This document shows positions 26,769 through 35,695 of a DNA stretch of 64,000 nucleotides, in pieces. This DNA is from Algihabitans albus. GTDB lineage: Bacteria > Pseudomonadota > Alphaproteobacteria > Kiloniellales > DSM-21159. The position numbers and the translations under genes were made by a program. The notes beneath the pieces were generated by a model. The model saw only the letters and a list, made by a program, of their open reading frames with translations, had not been told where the DNA came from and searched no databases. Location of the stretch: positions 248,001 through 312,000 of the forward strand of contig NZ_QXNY01000005.1 of the NCBI RefSeq assembly GCF_003572205.1. Reading direction: 5' to 3'. Positions within the stretch are counted from its first letter, which is position 1. The number at the start of each line of letters is the position of its first letter.

Positions 26769-27995
26769 ATGTCGAGATTGCGTACCGCCGTGATCGTGGG
26801 CGCCGGCCAGGCTGGCGGCCGTACCGCCGCGCAGCTGCGCAAGCAGGGCTGGCAGGACCGAATTCTGCTGCTGGGCGAGGAAGCCGATCCGCCTTACGAA
26901 CGGCCGCCGCTGTCGAAGGAGGTGCTGACGCAAGCCGCCGATCCGCTGACCGGCCGTCTCTACGCACCCGAGTGGTATCAGGAGAACGACGTCGAACTCC
27001 GCCTCGCATGCCAGGTCGCCGCGCTGGATCTCGCGGACCGAACTCTGACCTTGGCGACCGGTGGGCGCGAATCCTGGGACGTCTTGGTGCTAGCAACCGG
27101 TTGCCGGGCCCGTCGCCTGGACTGTCCTGGAGCAGACTTGGCAGGCGTTACGACACTTCGTACGGCCGCCGATGCCCGGACGCTGAGTTCGGGACTGCAG
27201 GCCGGAGCGGAGGTGGTCTTGGTCGGCGGCGGTTTCATCGGCCTGGAACTGGCGGCCAGCGCGGCCGCCCGAGGTTGCTCGGTGACGCTGCTGGAAGCTC
27301 GGCCGCAGCTTCTCGAGCGCGCCCTTCCGAACCAGCTTTCGGACTTTCTCGCAGCACGCCACCGGCGCGAAGGCGTCGAACTCCGCCTTGGCGTCGGTGT
27401 CGTCGCCTTCGAGGGGGAGGAGAAGCTGCAAGGCCTGCGTCTGTCCGACGGCAGTCGCTTGTCCGCCGATCTGGCCGTCATCGGCGTCGGCGCCTTGCCC
27501 AATGTCGAACTGGCTCAGGCGGCCGGCCTGGCTTGCCAGGATGGCATTCTCGTCGACAGCCACTGCTCAGCCGGCGGTTCAGTCTATGCTCTCGGCGATT
27601 GCAGCCGGCATCAGGATGCCTGGCTCGGCCGTCCGGTACGCCTGGAATCCTGGGAAAATGCCGAACGCGCGCCGCAGGCTGCGGCCGGGGCCATCCTGGA
27701 CCGGCCGGAGCCTTACGGCGGCGTGCCCTGGTTCTGGACGGATCAGTACGATGTCAATCTGCAGCTCTTGGGATTGAAACAGCCTTTGGAGCGCGAAGTG
27801 CTGCGCGGCGATCCCGAGAGCGGAAGTTTCCTGTCGTTCGGTCTGGCCGGCGAGCGTGTCGTCACGGCCGCTCTGGTCAACGCCGGGCGCGAACGGCGGC
27901 CTGTCAAGCAGCTCATGGAAGGGCGGATACCCCTCGACGCGGACGCCCTGGCCGATCCCGACGTGCCGCTGAAGCAGCTGACGAAGGGCGGTTAG
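26769..27995 (+). CDS. FAD/NAD(P)H-dependent ferredoxin reductase
   Basis: 408 aa of the putidaredoxin/rhodocoxin reductase family. The FAD-binding GxGxxG is in AVIVGAGQAGGRTAAQLRK, the NAD-binding one in VVLVGGGFIGLELAASAA, then the FAD motif SVYALGDCSRHQDAWLGRP and the C-terminal reductase domain (WFWTDQYDVNLQLLG). It should reduce a [2Fe-2S] partner, perhaps the Rieske protein at 25252. The stop is 4 nt before the TauE/SafE gene. Confidence 0.9.
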   Translation: MSRLRTAVIVGAGQAGGRTAAQLRKQGWQDRILLLGEEADPPYERPPLSKEVLTQAADPLTGRLYAPEWYQENDVELRLACQVAALDLADRTLTLATGGRESWDVLVLATGCRARRLDCPGADLAGVTTLRTAADARTLSSGLQAGAEVVLVGGGFIGLELAASAAARGCSVTLLEARPQLLERALPNQLSDFLAARHRREGVELRLGVGVVAFEGEEKLQGLRLSDGSRLSADLAVIGVGALPNVELAQAAGLACQDGILVDSHCSAGGSVYALGDCSRHQDAWLGRPVRLESWENAERAPQAAAGAILDRPEPYGGVPWFWTDQYDVNLQLLGLKQPLEREVLRGDPESGSFLSFGLAGERVVTAALVNAGRERRPVKQLMEGRIPLDADALADPDVPLKQLTKGG

Positions 27996-27999
27996 GCGC

Positions 28000-28755
28000 G
28001 TGGCCGGCTTGCCGCTGGATGCGGCTTTCTTGGGACTTGCGCTGACGGTTCTGGTCTTGGCCGGAACGGTGAAGGGATTGATCGGGATCGGTCTGCCGCT
28101 GATCACGATTCCGGCGCTTTCCTTCTTTGTCGGCGTTCCGCAGGCCATCGCGATCATGTCTCTGCCGATCCTGGTGACCAATGGCTATCAGGCCTTCACC
28201 AATCGGGAACTGCCCCGGGTCGCTCGCCGTTTCTGGCCGCTTTTGATCACTCTGATGGCAGGCGTCGTCCTGGGGGCGAGCCTGTTGGTGACCCTGGACG
28301 AGCGGACGCTCTACACCGTTTTGGGCTTGGCGGTGATCACTTTCGGTCTGGTCAATCTGGTCAATCCCAGTTTTCGCCTGCCGTCTCATAGCGAACGCTG
28401 GCTGGCACCGCCGATTGGTTTCGGCGCCGGAGTTCTCGGCGGCCTGTCCAACTTTTTCGGTCCGCCGATCGTGCTCTACCTTGTGGCGCTGAAGCTTCCG
28501 CGCGAAGCCTTCGTCGCGGCCGTGGGGCTCGCCTTCTTCGTCGGAGCGCTGCCGCTCTATAGTCTTCTGATCGCCTACGATGTTTACGGTTGGGCGGAGG
28601 CAGCGGCGTCTCTGGCCGCGGTGTTGCCGGTGCTGTGCGGCGTCAAGCTCGGCGAACGCTTGCGCCAACGCGTGCCGCAGGACCTGTTCCGGCTGCTGGT
28701 GCTGGGTCTCTTGGTGGTGATCGGTCTCAGTTTGCTCCGCCGCGCCTGGCTCTGA
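28000..28755 (+). CDS. TauE/SafE-family sulfite/organosulfur exporter
   Basis: 251 aa, eight or so membrane helices with the family's duplicated GxxxGxGLP-type entry motifs (AGTVKGLIGIGLPLITIPAL and FGAGVLGGLSNFFGPP). Members export sulfite, sulfoacetate or other small anions. GTG start 4 nt after the reductase, so co-transcribed. Its last 29 bp overlap the convergent rhomboid gene. Confidence 0.88.
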   Translation: MAGLPLDAAFLGLALTVLVLAGTVKGLIGIGLPLITIPALSFFVGVPQAIAIMSLPILVTNGYQAFTNRELPRVARRFWPLLITLMAGVVLGASLLVTLDERTLYTVLGLAVITFGLVNLVNPSFRLPSHSERWLAPPIGFGAGVLGGLSNFFGPPIVLYLVALKLPREAFVAAVGLAFFVGALPLYSLLIAYDVYGWAEAAASLAAVLPVLCGVKLGERLRQRVPQDLFRLLVLGLLVVIGLSLLRRAWL

Positions 28756-29527
28756 GCGCCGAACGGGCGAGCGGCGGATAGAGCGCAAGACCCGCCAGAA
28801 AACCGCCGGCATGGGCCTGCCAGGCGATATCGCCCGCCGTCACGAATCCCCCTGCTGCATAGGCGAAGGCGACGTTGATCGCGGCAATGGCAATCGTGAA
28901 GACCACCAGTTTCCGCCGACGCTCCGCGGGACTGTCCGTCGGGTGCAGGACGAAGAGATAAGCCATGCAGGCAACCAAGGCGTAGACGAAGCCCGACGCG
29001 CCGATCGTCAGTGTCGTTTCGCCCCAGCCGCTGGCGACTTGAACCAGACCGGCGACTGCGGTGGAGACGACGAAGAGGAGGAGAAAACGTCTAGTTCCAA
29101 GGGCTTCATGCAGCTTGCTGCCCAGAATGGCGATCCAGAGCGCATTGAAAAGCAGGTGCATCCAATCGCCATGCAGAAAAGCGTAGCTCAGCAAGGAGTA
29201 AGCCCGCTCTGGCAGGAATTCACCTCCGGAGAACATCCAGAGCGCGAAGGTAATCTCCAGCCAATGCCGCTGTTCGAAGGGCAGGAAGACTTGAGCCAGA
29301 TGGCCCAGCAGCATGGCACCGAGCAAGACTTTTATACTTCCAGGCAGCTGCAAAGCCGGACCGCCGACACCGCGCGGCCCGCCGCCCCATGTGAAACCGA
29401 ACTCCGGAGTCAGGGTCGTCCCTCCTAGCTCTGAACGCGACGCGACGTGAAAGTTCGTCGCGATTGCCCTATCAATGTGGGCGGAGACGGTGGCCTCGTC
29501 GAGAGCGTCGCTCTCCCGACTCGCCAC
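28727..29527 (-). CDS. rhomboid-family intramembrane serine protease
   Basis: 266 aa. A soluble N-terminus of about 65 residues precedes six or seven membrane helices. Catalytic features present are LHGDWMHLLFNALW (HxxxN oxyanion motif), GASGFVYAL with the nucleophilic Ser, and the His of WQAHAGGFLAGL. It cleaves membrane proteins within the bilayer. The last 29 bp overlap the convergent TauE/SafE gene. Confidence 0.92.
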   Translation of the reverse strand: MASRESDALDEATVSAHIDRAIATNFHVASRSELGGTTLTPEFGFTWGGGPRGVGGPALQLPGSIKVLLGAMLLGHLAQVFLPFEQRHWLEITFALWMFSGGEFLPERAYSLLSYAFLHGDWMHLLFNALWIAILGSKLHEALGTRRFLLLFVVSTAVAGLVQVASGWGETTLTIGASGFVYALVACMAYLFVLHPTDSPAERRRKLVVFTIAIAAINVAFAYAAGGFVTAGDIAWQAHAGGFLAGLALYPPLARSALRARRGGAN

Positions 29528-29597
29528 GTTCGGCAGCCTTGCGGATGGGGAGTTGCGGTACAGTTAAGAGGCAAACGCGAAGGCGCCCCGCCGAGAT

Positions 29598-30596
29598 ATG
29601 CCGATTTCCACTCTGTTTCCAGCCGTCGTGCGAGCCAGCTTGCTCCTCGCCGCTTTTCTGCACGCCGCTCCCCTTGTCCCGGCGGTTGCGGCACCTTTGC
29701 CTGACTGGCAAAGTCCGCTGCTGCGCGACCATCCCCTGACCGGCAAGATCTGGGATCCGACGGCGGAGCGCTTCGTTTCCGTCGAACAGATCCCGCGGCG
29801 TCTGGCGGCGGTCGACGTCGTGCTGCTGGGCGAGCGTCATGACAATGCCGACCATCACCGGCTTCAGGCCTGGGTCGTCTCCGCCATGATCGCGGCGGGT
29901 CATCGGCCCGCGGTGGCTTTCGAGATGATTCCGCGCGATCGCGCCGGGGATCTGGACGCCTACTTGGCTGAGGGCGGCACGGCTGTGGGTCTCGGCGATG
30001 CGCTGGATTGGGCCGACAGCGGCTGGCCGGACTGGTCGCTCTACCGGCCGATCGCGGAGGTGGCTCTGGCAAACGAACTCGAAATCGTCGCCGCGGATCT
30101 GCCGGTGGCTAAGCGGCGGCAGATCTCCGAGACCGGGGCCGAAGCGTTACCGATGGATCTCCGTGCCGCCTGGGCTCTCGAACGGCCCTGGCCGGAGGAG
30201 ATGACCCGGTCGCTGCAGGAGGAGTTGTCTCGGGCTCATTGCGACGTCGCGCCGCCCGAGGCCTTTGCCGGCCTTGCCGAGGTTCAGCGGGCGCGCGATG
30301 CCGCAATGGCCGACAGCCTGCTGCAGGCGCTCGAGCGAACCGACACGGCGGTGCTGATCGCCGGGGCCGGCCATACGCGCAGCGACCGGGGCGTGCCTTG
30401 GTTTCTCGTTGCTCGCTCACCCGCACTCGACAACCTTGCCATTGCCTTTCGCGAAGTGGAGATGGGCGTGACGGCTCCGGCCGACTATGGCGATCATGGC
30501 GGTCACGATCTGATTTGGTTTACTCCGCGTCACGACGACGTGGATCCCTGCGAAGCCTTCGCCGAGCAATTGGAACGTCTGCGGCCGGTGCCCTAG
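29598..30596 (+). CDS. ChaN-like (DUF399) exported protein
   Basis: 332 aa with a signal peptide (about residues 1-32; no lipobox cysteine, so not a classical lipoprotein) and a ChaN domain with VVLLGERHDNADHHRLQ, AFEMIPRDRAGDLDAYL and IAGAGHTRSDRGVPWFL. Campylobacter ChaN is a heme-binding outer-membrane lipoprotein under iron control; the related erythromycin-esterase fold shares the GERHD/GAGH motifs. A role in iron or heme handling is possible and would fit the fec unit upstream, but this is inference. Confidence 0.8.
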   Translation: MPISTLFPAVVRASLLLAAFLHAAPLVPAVAAPLPDWQSPLLRDHPLTGKIWDPTAERFVSVEQIPRRLAAVDVVLLGERHDNADHHRLQAWVVSAMIAAGHRPAVAFEMIPRDRAGDLDAYLAEGGTAVGLGDALDWADSGWPDWSLYRPIAEVALANELEIVAADLPVAKRRQISETGAEALPMDLRAAWALERPWPEEMTRSLQEELSRAHCDVAPPEAFAGLAEVQRARDAAMADSLLQALERTDTAVLIAGAGHTRSDRGVPWFLVARSPALDNLAIAFREVEMGVTAPADYGDHGGHDLIWFTPRHDDVDPCEAFAEQLERLRPVP

Positions 30597-30702
30597 GGAT
30601 TCGGTTTCGCCCGGTCTGCCTAGGGTCCTATGGGCCATGCTGCCGGGGACAGTCGATACCGTCTCGCGCAGCACAAACCGCTAGGGAGTCCCCAAGCTGA
30701 AG

Positions 30703-32976
30703 ATGCAGTCGATCGGTTTCGGTGCCGAACGTCTCGGTCTCGTCGCCGTACGCCATCCCTGGTTCGCCGTCGCCCTGTCTCTGGGTCTTTTCGCGCTATC
30801 GTTCGGCGGAGTCTTGCAGCTCCGCTTCACGGACGACACATGGCGCGTTTTTTCCGGCGACAACAGGGCTTCCGCCGCCTACGAGCGGCTTAGAACGGAG
30901 TCGGCGGACGCCGCCGATGGTCTGTTCCTGGTCGTGGAAGGCGACTTCGCCGCACCCGAAGTCCTGCAAGACTTCAGCGCCTTTGCAGATCGTGTTGCGG
31001 CGCTCCCCTCGATCGCAGACGTAGCGACCATTCTCTCCTTGGCCGAACTGGGCGATACGCTGGAACTTGCGGCTGGACCGGGTTTCGAGACCGAGCTTGC
31101 CGAGGCGGCGCCGGGCCCACCTGTGCCGGCAGAGTTGGCGGTGCATCCCTTGAGCCAGGGGTTGCTGCTCTCTCGGGATCTCTCTTTGGCCGCTATCGCA
31201 CTCGATCCGGTTGACGATCTGGGGGAGATCGAAAACCTGCGTCGACTGCGGAGAGAGGTGACGGAGCTGGCCGCGAGCGCACCCTCGTCGCTCACCGCGC
31301 AACTGAGCGGCCTGCCTGTCGCCCGTAGCCGGGTGATCGACGCTCTGGTGCGCGAACAACCCCTGTTGCTCGGTCTGGGTCTCGCGATCGGCTTTCTCTG
31401 TGGGGTCCTGCTGCTCGGCCGCTTCGCCGATGCCCTCGTGATCGCCAGCGTTCCGGTCTTCACGGTCACGGCCGCCTACGGGATCATCGGGCTCGCCGGT
31501 CTCAAGATGACCGTCTTGCTTAACAATCTGCCTCTGCTGATTCTGGCCCTCGGCTTCGCCACTTCCATGCATCTGGTCTACGACGCCCGACGACGCCTCT
31601 ACGATACGGACTACGCCTTTACCGCCCTGCGTTCGACCGTTCTGAAGATCGGCCCGGCTTGCGCTCTGTCGGTCTTCACCACCATGCTGGCCTTTCTCTC
31701 GTTCGAAGTATCGGGATCGGACGCGATCCGCGAGTTCGGCCGGATCGGGGCGGTGTCCGTCTTCGGTGTCTTCGTCGCCTCCATGCTGGTGCATCCGGCC
31801 GCGGTTTTCGTCGCACTGCGCTTGGGGTGGCGGCCGCTGCCGACGGAACTCGGCGACAGCCGTCTTGCGCGCCGGTTCCAGACGGCCTCTGCATTCCTGG
31901 CGAAGCGCCAGCTGCTCCGCAGGCGCAGCCTTCTGATCGTCGGTCTGGCACTGCTTCTGATCGTCGGATACGGGAGCAGCCGCGTGACGCCCGGCTACTC
32001 GGCGCTGGAGCAGATCCCACCCACGTCGCAAACCTATCGCCTCGCTCAGACCGTCGAGGATCACCTGGGCGGTATTCATCCGATTCAACTGCCGTTGCCG
32101 GTTTTCTTCGCGGAGGCGCAGGCGCCACTGCAGGCCTTGGTTCAGGTCAGGCGTGTCCACGAGGCGGTCGAGGCTGCTTTTCCCGAGCGGCCGCTTCTGT
32201 CGATGACAAGCGTGATCCGTTGGCTGGAAGCGGAAGGTTTGAGCGCCGGTTCCGCGACACTACGCCGTCTGTTTGAGGTCGCGCCGCCTCTTCTGGGAAA
32301 TGCCGTTGTTTCGAGCGACGGCGGACACGCGATGATTACGCTCTGGGCAAGGGAGAGGGACGATATCGGCGCGGTGGCGGCCGAGCTTGAGGCGACCGCC
32401 GGTGCCGTGCTGGAGCGGGACCTCACGGGGCAGGCGAGCGGTCTCGCGGTTCTTTCGGCGCGCTCCGCGCCGCTCGTGATCGAGCGCTTGCAGCTGAGCC
32501 TCATCCTTGCAGCCGTCGGTGCGTCCGTCCTGATGGCGCTGGCCTTTCGCAGCGCTGCGGTGTTTCCCCTCTGCCTCCTGCCGAACCTGCTCCCTGTCCT
32601 GGCTGTCGGTGCTCTGCTTGCCGCGTTGGACATCGAGCTGACCCTGGCGACCGCGCTCGCCATGACCGTGGCTCTGGGCATCGCGGTCGACGATACGGTT
32701 CACATGACCTCCGCCGCTCTGGAGGCCCGGCGGTCCCGCTCGAGCGGCGAGGCGGTCATCGCTGCGGCCCGATCGGTCGGACCTGTGCTGATCGTCACCA
32801 CAGTCGTTCTGACGGTCGGATTGTCGCCGGCGCTCTTCAGCTGGTCGCCAGCCACGGCCGCTTTCGCCGCCTTTGCGATTGCGACGATCGGTTTGGCGCT
32901 CGTGGCGGACCTCGGTCTTCTGCCGGCGCTTCTCGGCGTCTATCTCGCGCGACGGCGTGACCGGCCGGACTCCTAA
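30703..32976 (+). CDS. MMPL/RND-superfamily lipid or hydrophobe exporter
   Basis: 757 aa with two repeats, each having one membrane helix, a periplasmic loop and five clustered helices. The second cluster carries the intramembrane acidic pair (LGIAVDDTVHMTSAALEARR) that conducts protons, and the first has LALGFATSMHLVYD. This is the MMPL/HpnN-like branch of RND pumps, which move lipids or hydrophobic compounds. It is followed after 149 bp by a type III PKS, so it may export the polyketide lipid. ATG 30703 after TAGGGAG. Confidence 0.85.
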   Translation: MQSIGFGAERLGLVAVRHPWFAVALSLGLFALSFGGVLQLRFTDDTWRVFSGDNRASAAYERLRTESADAADGLFLVVEGDFAAPEVLQDFSAFADRVAALPSIADVATILSLAELGDTLELAAGPGFETELAEAAPGPPVPAELAVHPLSQGLLLSRDLSLAAIALDPVDDLGEIENLRRLRREVTELAASAPSSLTAQLSGLPVARSRVIDALVREQPLLLGLGLAIGFLCGVLLLGRFADALVIASVPVFTVTAAYGIIGLAGLKMTVLLNNLPLLILALGFATSMHLVYDARRRLYDTDYAFTALRSTVLKIGPACALSVFTTMLAFLSFEVSGSDAIREFGRIGAVSVFGVFVASMLVHPAAVFVALRLGWRPLPTELGDSRLARRFQTASAFLAKRQLLRRRSLLIVGLALLLIVGYGSSRVTPGYSALEQIPPTSQTYRLAQTVEDHLGGIHPIQLPLPVFFAEAQAPLQALVQVRRVHEAVEAAFPERPLLSMTSVIRWLEAEGLSAGSATLRRLFEVAPPLLGNAVVSSDGGHAMITLWARERDDIGAVAAELEATAGAVLERDLTGQASGLAVLSARSAPLVIERLQLSLILAAVGASVLMALAFRSAAVFPLCLLPNLLPVLAVGALLAALDIELTLATALAMTVALGIAVDDTVHMTSAALEARRSRSSGEAVIAAARSVGPVLIVTTVVLTVGLSPALFSWSPATAAFAAFAIATIGLALVADLGLLPALLGVYLARRRDRPDS

Positions 32977-33125
32977 CGATTGGCCCGGCCGCCAACACAT
33001 CCCCGTGAAGCCAAAGATGTCTTGCCGGCGCCAAGCCTAAGTAAGGTAAGTGCGGCGGCCCATCCCTTCGTCACGCCGCGCCGCAGGCGCAAGAACTTGG
33101 CGGTCCGTGGAGAACAGCTGATACC

Positions 33126-34217
33126 ATGAACGTACCCTTTCCCCTCCGGTCGACTGAAACCGCCGTCGGCGAGACGCCAGTGCGGATCCGGGGGATCGGC
33201 ACCGCCCTGCCGCCGCACCGGCTCACGCAAGAGGATGTGGAGCACGCGGCCGGGGCGGTCCTGCGCGACAGCGTGTCGGAATTCGACCGGCTTGCTCTCA
33301 GCTTCAAGGCGGCCGGAATCGACGCGCGCTACTCCGTCGCGCCGCTCGAATGGTTCGCCGATCCCGGCGGCTGGCACAGTCGTATGGAGCTGTATCGGGA
33401 GGGTGCGCTGGCGCTTTTTATCGAGGCAGCTCGCGCAGCGTTGTTGGCCGCCGACCTTAAGCCGGCGGACGTCGACACCGTTGTCACGATTTCGACCACC
33501 GGTATCGTGACGCCGACACTGGATGCTCTGGCGTTCGAGGCCCTGGGCCTGCGCCGCGACGTTCAGCGGGTTCCTGTCTTCGGGCTCGGATGTGCCGGTG
33601 GCGTCAGCGGTTTGTCGATCGCCCAGCGCCTGGCCGCGTCGCGCCCCGGCTCCAACGTGCTGCTGGTGGCCGTCGAGGCCTGCACTCTGGCCTTCCGGCG
33701 CAACCGTCCCCGGAAGGCCGATATGATCGCCACAATGCTGTTCGGCGACGGGGCCGCCGCCGTTTGCCTTTCGACGGCCGCCGGCGGCGCTGTTCTCGGC
33801 TCTGGCGCCGAGTTCACTTGGCCGGCCACGCTCGACGTTATGGGTTGGGACATTCACGACGACGGTTTCGGCGTGGTCTTCGACCGTTCGATCCCGGCGT
33901 TTCTGTGCAGCCATTTCGCAGCGGCGCTCGACACTGGTTTGGCACAGTTGGGGCTGGCCCGCTCCAGGATCGCGCGCTTCATCTGCCACCCGGGTGGCGC
34001 AAAGGTCGTGCAGGCGCTCGAAGCTGCGCTTGAGCTCTCGGCGGATACACTGGATCACGAGCGATCCGTACTGCGCCGCTACGGAAACATGTCGTCTCCG
34101 ACGGTTCTTTTCGTGCTGAAAGACGTGCTCGAAGCCCCACCGCAGGGCCCCATGCTTCTGACGGCCTTGGGGCCTGGTTTCACGGCGGCCATGCTGCCCC
34201 TTCATGCCGATGTCTGA
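33126..34217 (+). CDS. type III polyketide synthase (alkylresorcinol/alkylpyrone type)
   Basis: 363 aa. The catalytic triad of the chalcone-synthase superfamily is visible: Cys in GLGCAGGVSGL, His in FICHPGGAKVVQA, Asn in YGNMSSPTVLFVL, plus LFGDGAAAVC and a C-terminal ALGPGFTAAM (the GFGPG position). It should extend a fatty acyl-CoA with malonyl-CoA and cyclise it to an alkylresorcinol, alkylresorcylic acid or alkylpyrone. The next gene is an ICMT-like methyltransferase, exactly as in srs/bps-type loci that make phenolic lipid methyl ethers. Confidence 0.92.
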   Translation: MNVPFPLRSTETAVGETPVRIRGIGTALPPHRLTQEDVEHAAGAVLRDSVSEFDRLALSFKAAGIDARYSVAPLEWFADPGGWHSRMELYREGALALFIEAARAALLAADLKPADVDTVVTISTTGIVTPTLDALAFEALGLRRDVQRVPVFGLGCAGGVSGLSIAQRLAASRPGSNVLLVAVEACTLAFRRNRPRKADMIATMLFGDGAAAVCLSTAAGGAVLGSGAEFTWPATLDVMGWDIHDDGFGVVFDRSIPAFLCSHFAAALDTGLAQLGLARSRIARFICHPGGAKVVQALEAALELSADTLDHERSVLRRYGNMSSPTVLFVLKDVLEAPPQGPMLLTALGPGFTAAMLPLHADV

Positions 34218-34719
34218 GGGGGCTTTGTTGCTTGCGCTGATCACGCTGCAGCGCGGTCTGGAGCTCGTTTATTCGGCTCGAAACACCCGGCGGCTTCGGC
34301 AGCGCGGCGCGGTTGAAGTCGCGCCCGGGCACTATCCCTTTATCGTTGCGGTGCATGCCGCATGGCTGGTTACGCTCTGGGCGCTAGGCTGGGATGAGCA
34401 GGTCTCGATTCCCTGGCTGGTGGCCTATATCGTTCTGCAGGGTCTGCGCCTCTGGATCCTGGTCAGTCTCGGACAACGCTGGACGACCCGTATACTTGTG
34501 CTCGCAGAACCTCTGGTCCTGCGTGGACCTTACCGCGTCCTTCGGCATCCCAACTATCTTCTGGTCGTCCTGGAGATTGCGGTCGTCCCCTTGGCACTCG
34601 GCCTTCCGTGGCTCGCGCTGCTGTTCTCTTTGTTGAACGCGGCGGTTCTTTTCGTCCGGATACGCGAGGAAGATCGCGCTTTGTCGGCCTTCCGATCGCG
34701 CCCCTCGGCCCTCCCATGA
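34204..34719 (+). CDS. ICMT-family (isoprenylcysteine carboxyl methyltransferase-like) membrane methyltransferase
   Basis: 171 aa, four or five helices, with the SAM-binding end of the ICMT fold (GPYRVLRHPNYLLVVLEIAV and RIREEDRAL). In type III PKS clusters this family (SrsB/YpbQ-like) O-methylates alkylresorcinols or alkylpyrones. It overlaps the PKS stop (start ATG 34204 or 34210), so translation is coupled. No monooxygenase (SrsC-like) follows, so the product would be a simple methyl ether. Confidence 0.85.
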   Translation: MPMSEGALLLALITLQRGLELVYSARNTRRLRQRGAVEVAPGHYPFIVAVHAAWLVTLWALGWDEQVSIPWLVAYIVLQGLRLWILVSLGQRWTTRILVLAEPLVLRGPYRVLRHPNYLLVVLEIAVVPLALGLPWLALLFSLLNAAVLFVRIREEDRALSAFRSRPSALP

Positions 34720-34852
34720 CGGACTGTCGCCCTCGCCACCTGCGCTGAAGCCCTTCCGCTCCGGACCGTCACGCTCTAGAAACTCCGACCAGATACTTGG
34801 CCGCCGCGCGCCGTCGAGGGCGGCTCCCCTCTTTTGATGCGAGACCCGATCC

Positions 34853-35380
34853 ATGGACATCATGAAGATCTCGGTGGGGCACAATCCGCCTCAGGAAATC
34901 AACGTCATCATCGAAGTGCCGCTTGGCGGCGACCCGGTCAAATACGAGTTCGACAAGGAGTCCGGTGCAATCTTCGTCGACCGATTCCTGCACACGGCGA
35001 TGTTCTATCCCTGCAATTACGGTTTCATTCCGCACACCTTGGCCGACGATGGCGATCCGGTCGACGTGCTGGTGGCGGGCCCGGCTCCCGTCGTCCCTGG
35101 TGCCGTGATCCGCTGCCGCCCCGTTGGCGTGCTGGTGATGGAGGATGAGGCGGGACAGGACGAGAAGGTGCTGGCGGTGCCCGTCGACAAGCTGCATCCC
35201 TACCACACCGATGTCGAAAGCTACCGTCAGCTACCGGATATTCTGCTTGAGCAGATCGCTCACTTCTTCCAGCACTACAAGGATCTGGAGCCCGACAAAT
35301 GGGTCAAGATCAACCACTGGGGCGACGCCGATGAGGCGCGCAAGATGATCGCCAGCGCAATCGAAGCCGCCAAGCGATAG
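34853..35380 (+). CDS. ppa: inorganic pyrophosphatase (family I)
   Basis: 175 aa. It has the family signature with the metal-binding aspartates (DDGDPVDVLV), KYEFDKESGAIFVDRF, YPCNYGFIPHT and EDEAGQDEKVLAVP. It hydrolyses PPi to drive biosynthesis. Start at ATG 34853 or 34862. Monocistronic; no clear terminator follows. Confidence 0.97.
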   Translation: MDIMKISVGHNPPQEINVIIEVPLGGDPVKYEFDKESGAIFVDRFLHTAMFYPCNYGFIPHTLADDGDPVDVLVAGPAPVVPGAVIRCRPVGVLVMEDEAGQDEKVLAVPVDKLHPYHTDVESYRQLPDILLEQIAHFFQHYKDLEPDKWVKINHWGDADEARKMIASAIEAAKR

Positions 35381-35695
35381 TTGCATCGATGCGCGAGTTT
35401 GAGTGGAAGAGCTGGCCGTTTTTTGTGCTTTGGCGTGCTATTTTTGCGATTTCTTCTGATTGAAAGATACTACAGAGCAGTGATTCACGTGGAGAGTTCG
35501 GGGGGCACAGAGTTGAGGCTTCAGAACTCTTGAGTCGGTCACAGAAATATTACGGCTAGTCTTGTCTCTGCCTCCTACGGACTATTCCATCTCCTAAGGG
35601 GCTGGTGTAGCCTTCTACTATTGGTGTCTTCTGGCAGGATCGGCAGGTGCGCGTCGGGGGACGTTGCGAGCTCCCTGTACTAGGAGAAGCATCTT
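35381..35695 (+). other. 315-bp gene-free leader of the LuxR-type regulator
   Basis: No ORF of note. It is richer in A/T than the flanks (T-runs near 35420-35450) and contains the likely promoter of the next gene, with TAGGAG 8 nt before its ATG. I could not identify a terminator for ppa or a defined operator. Confidence 0.5.
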
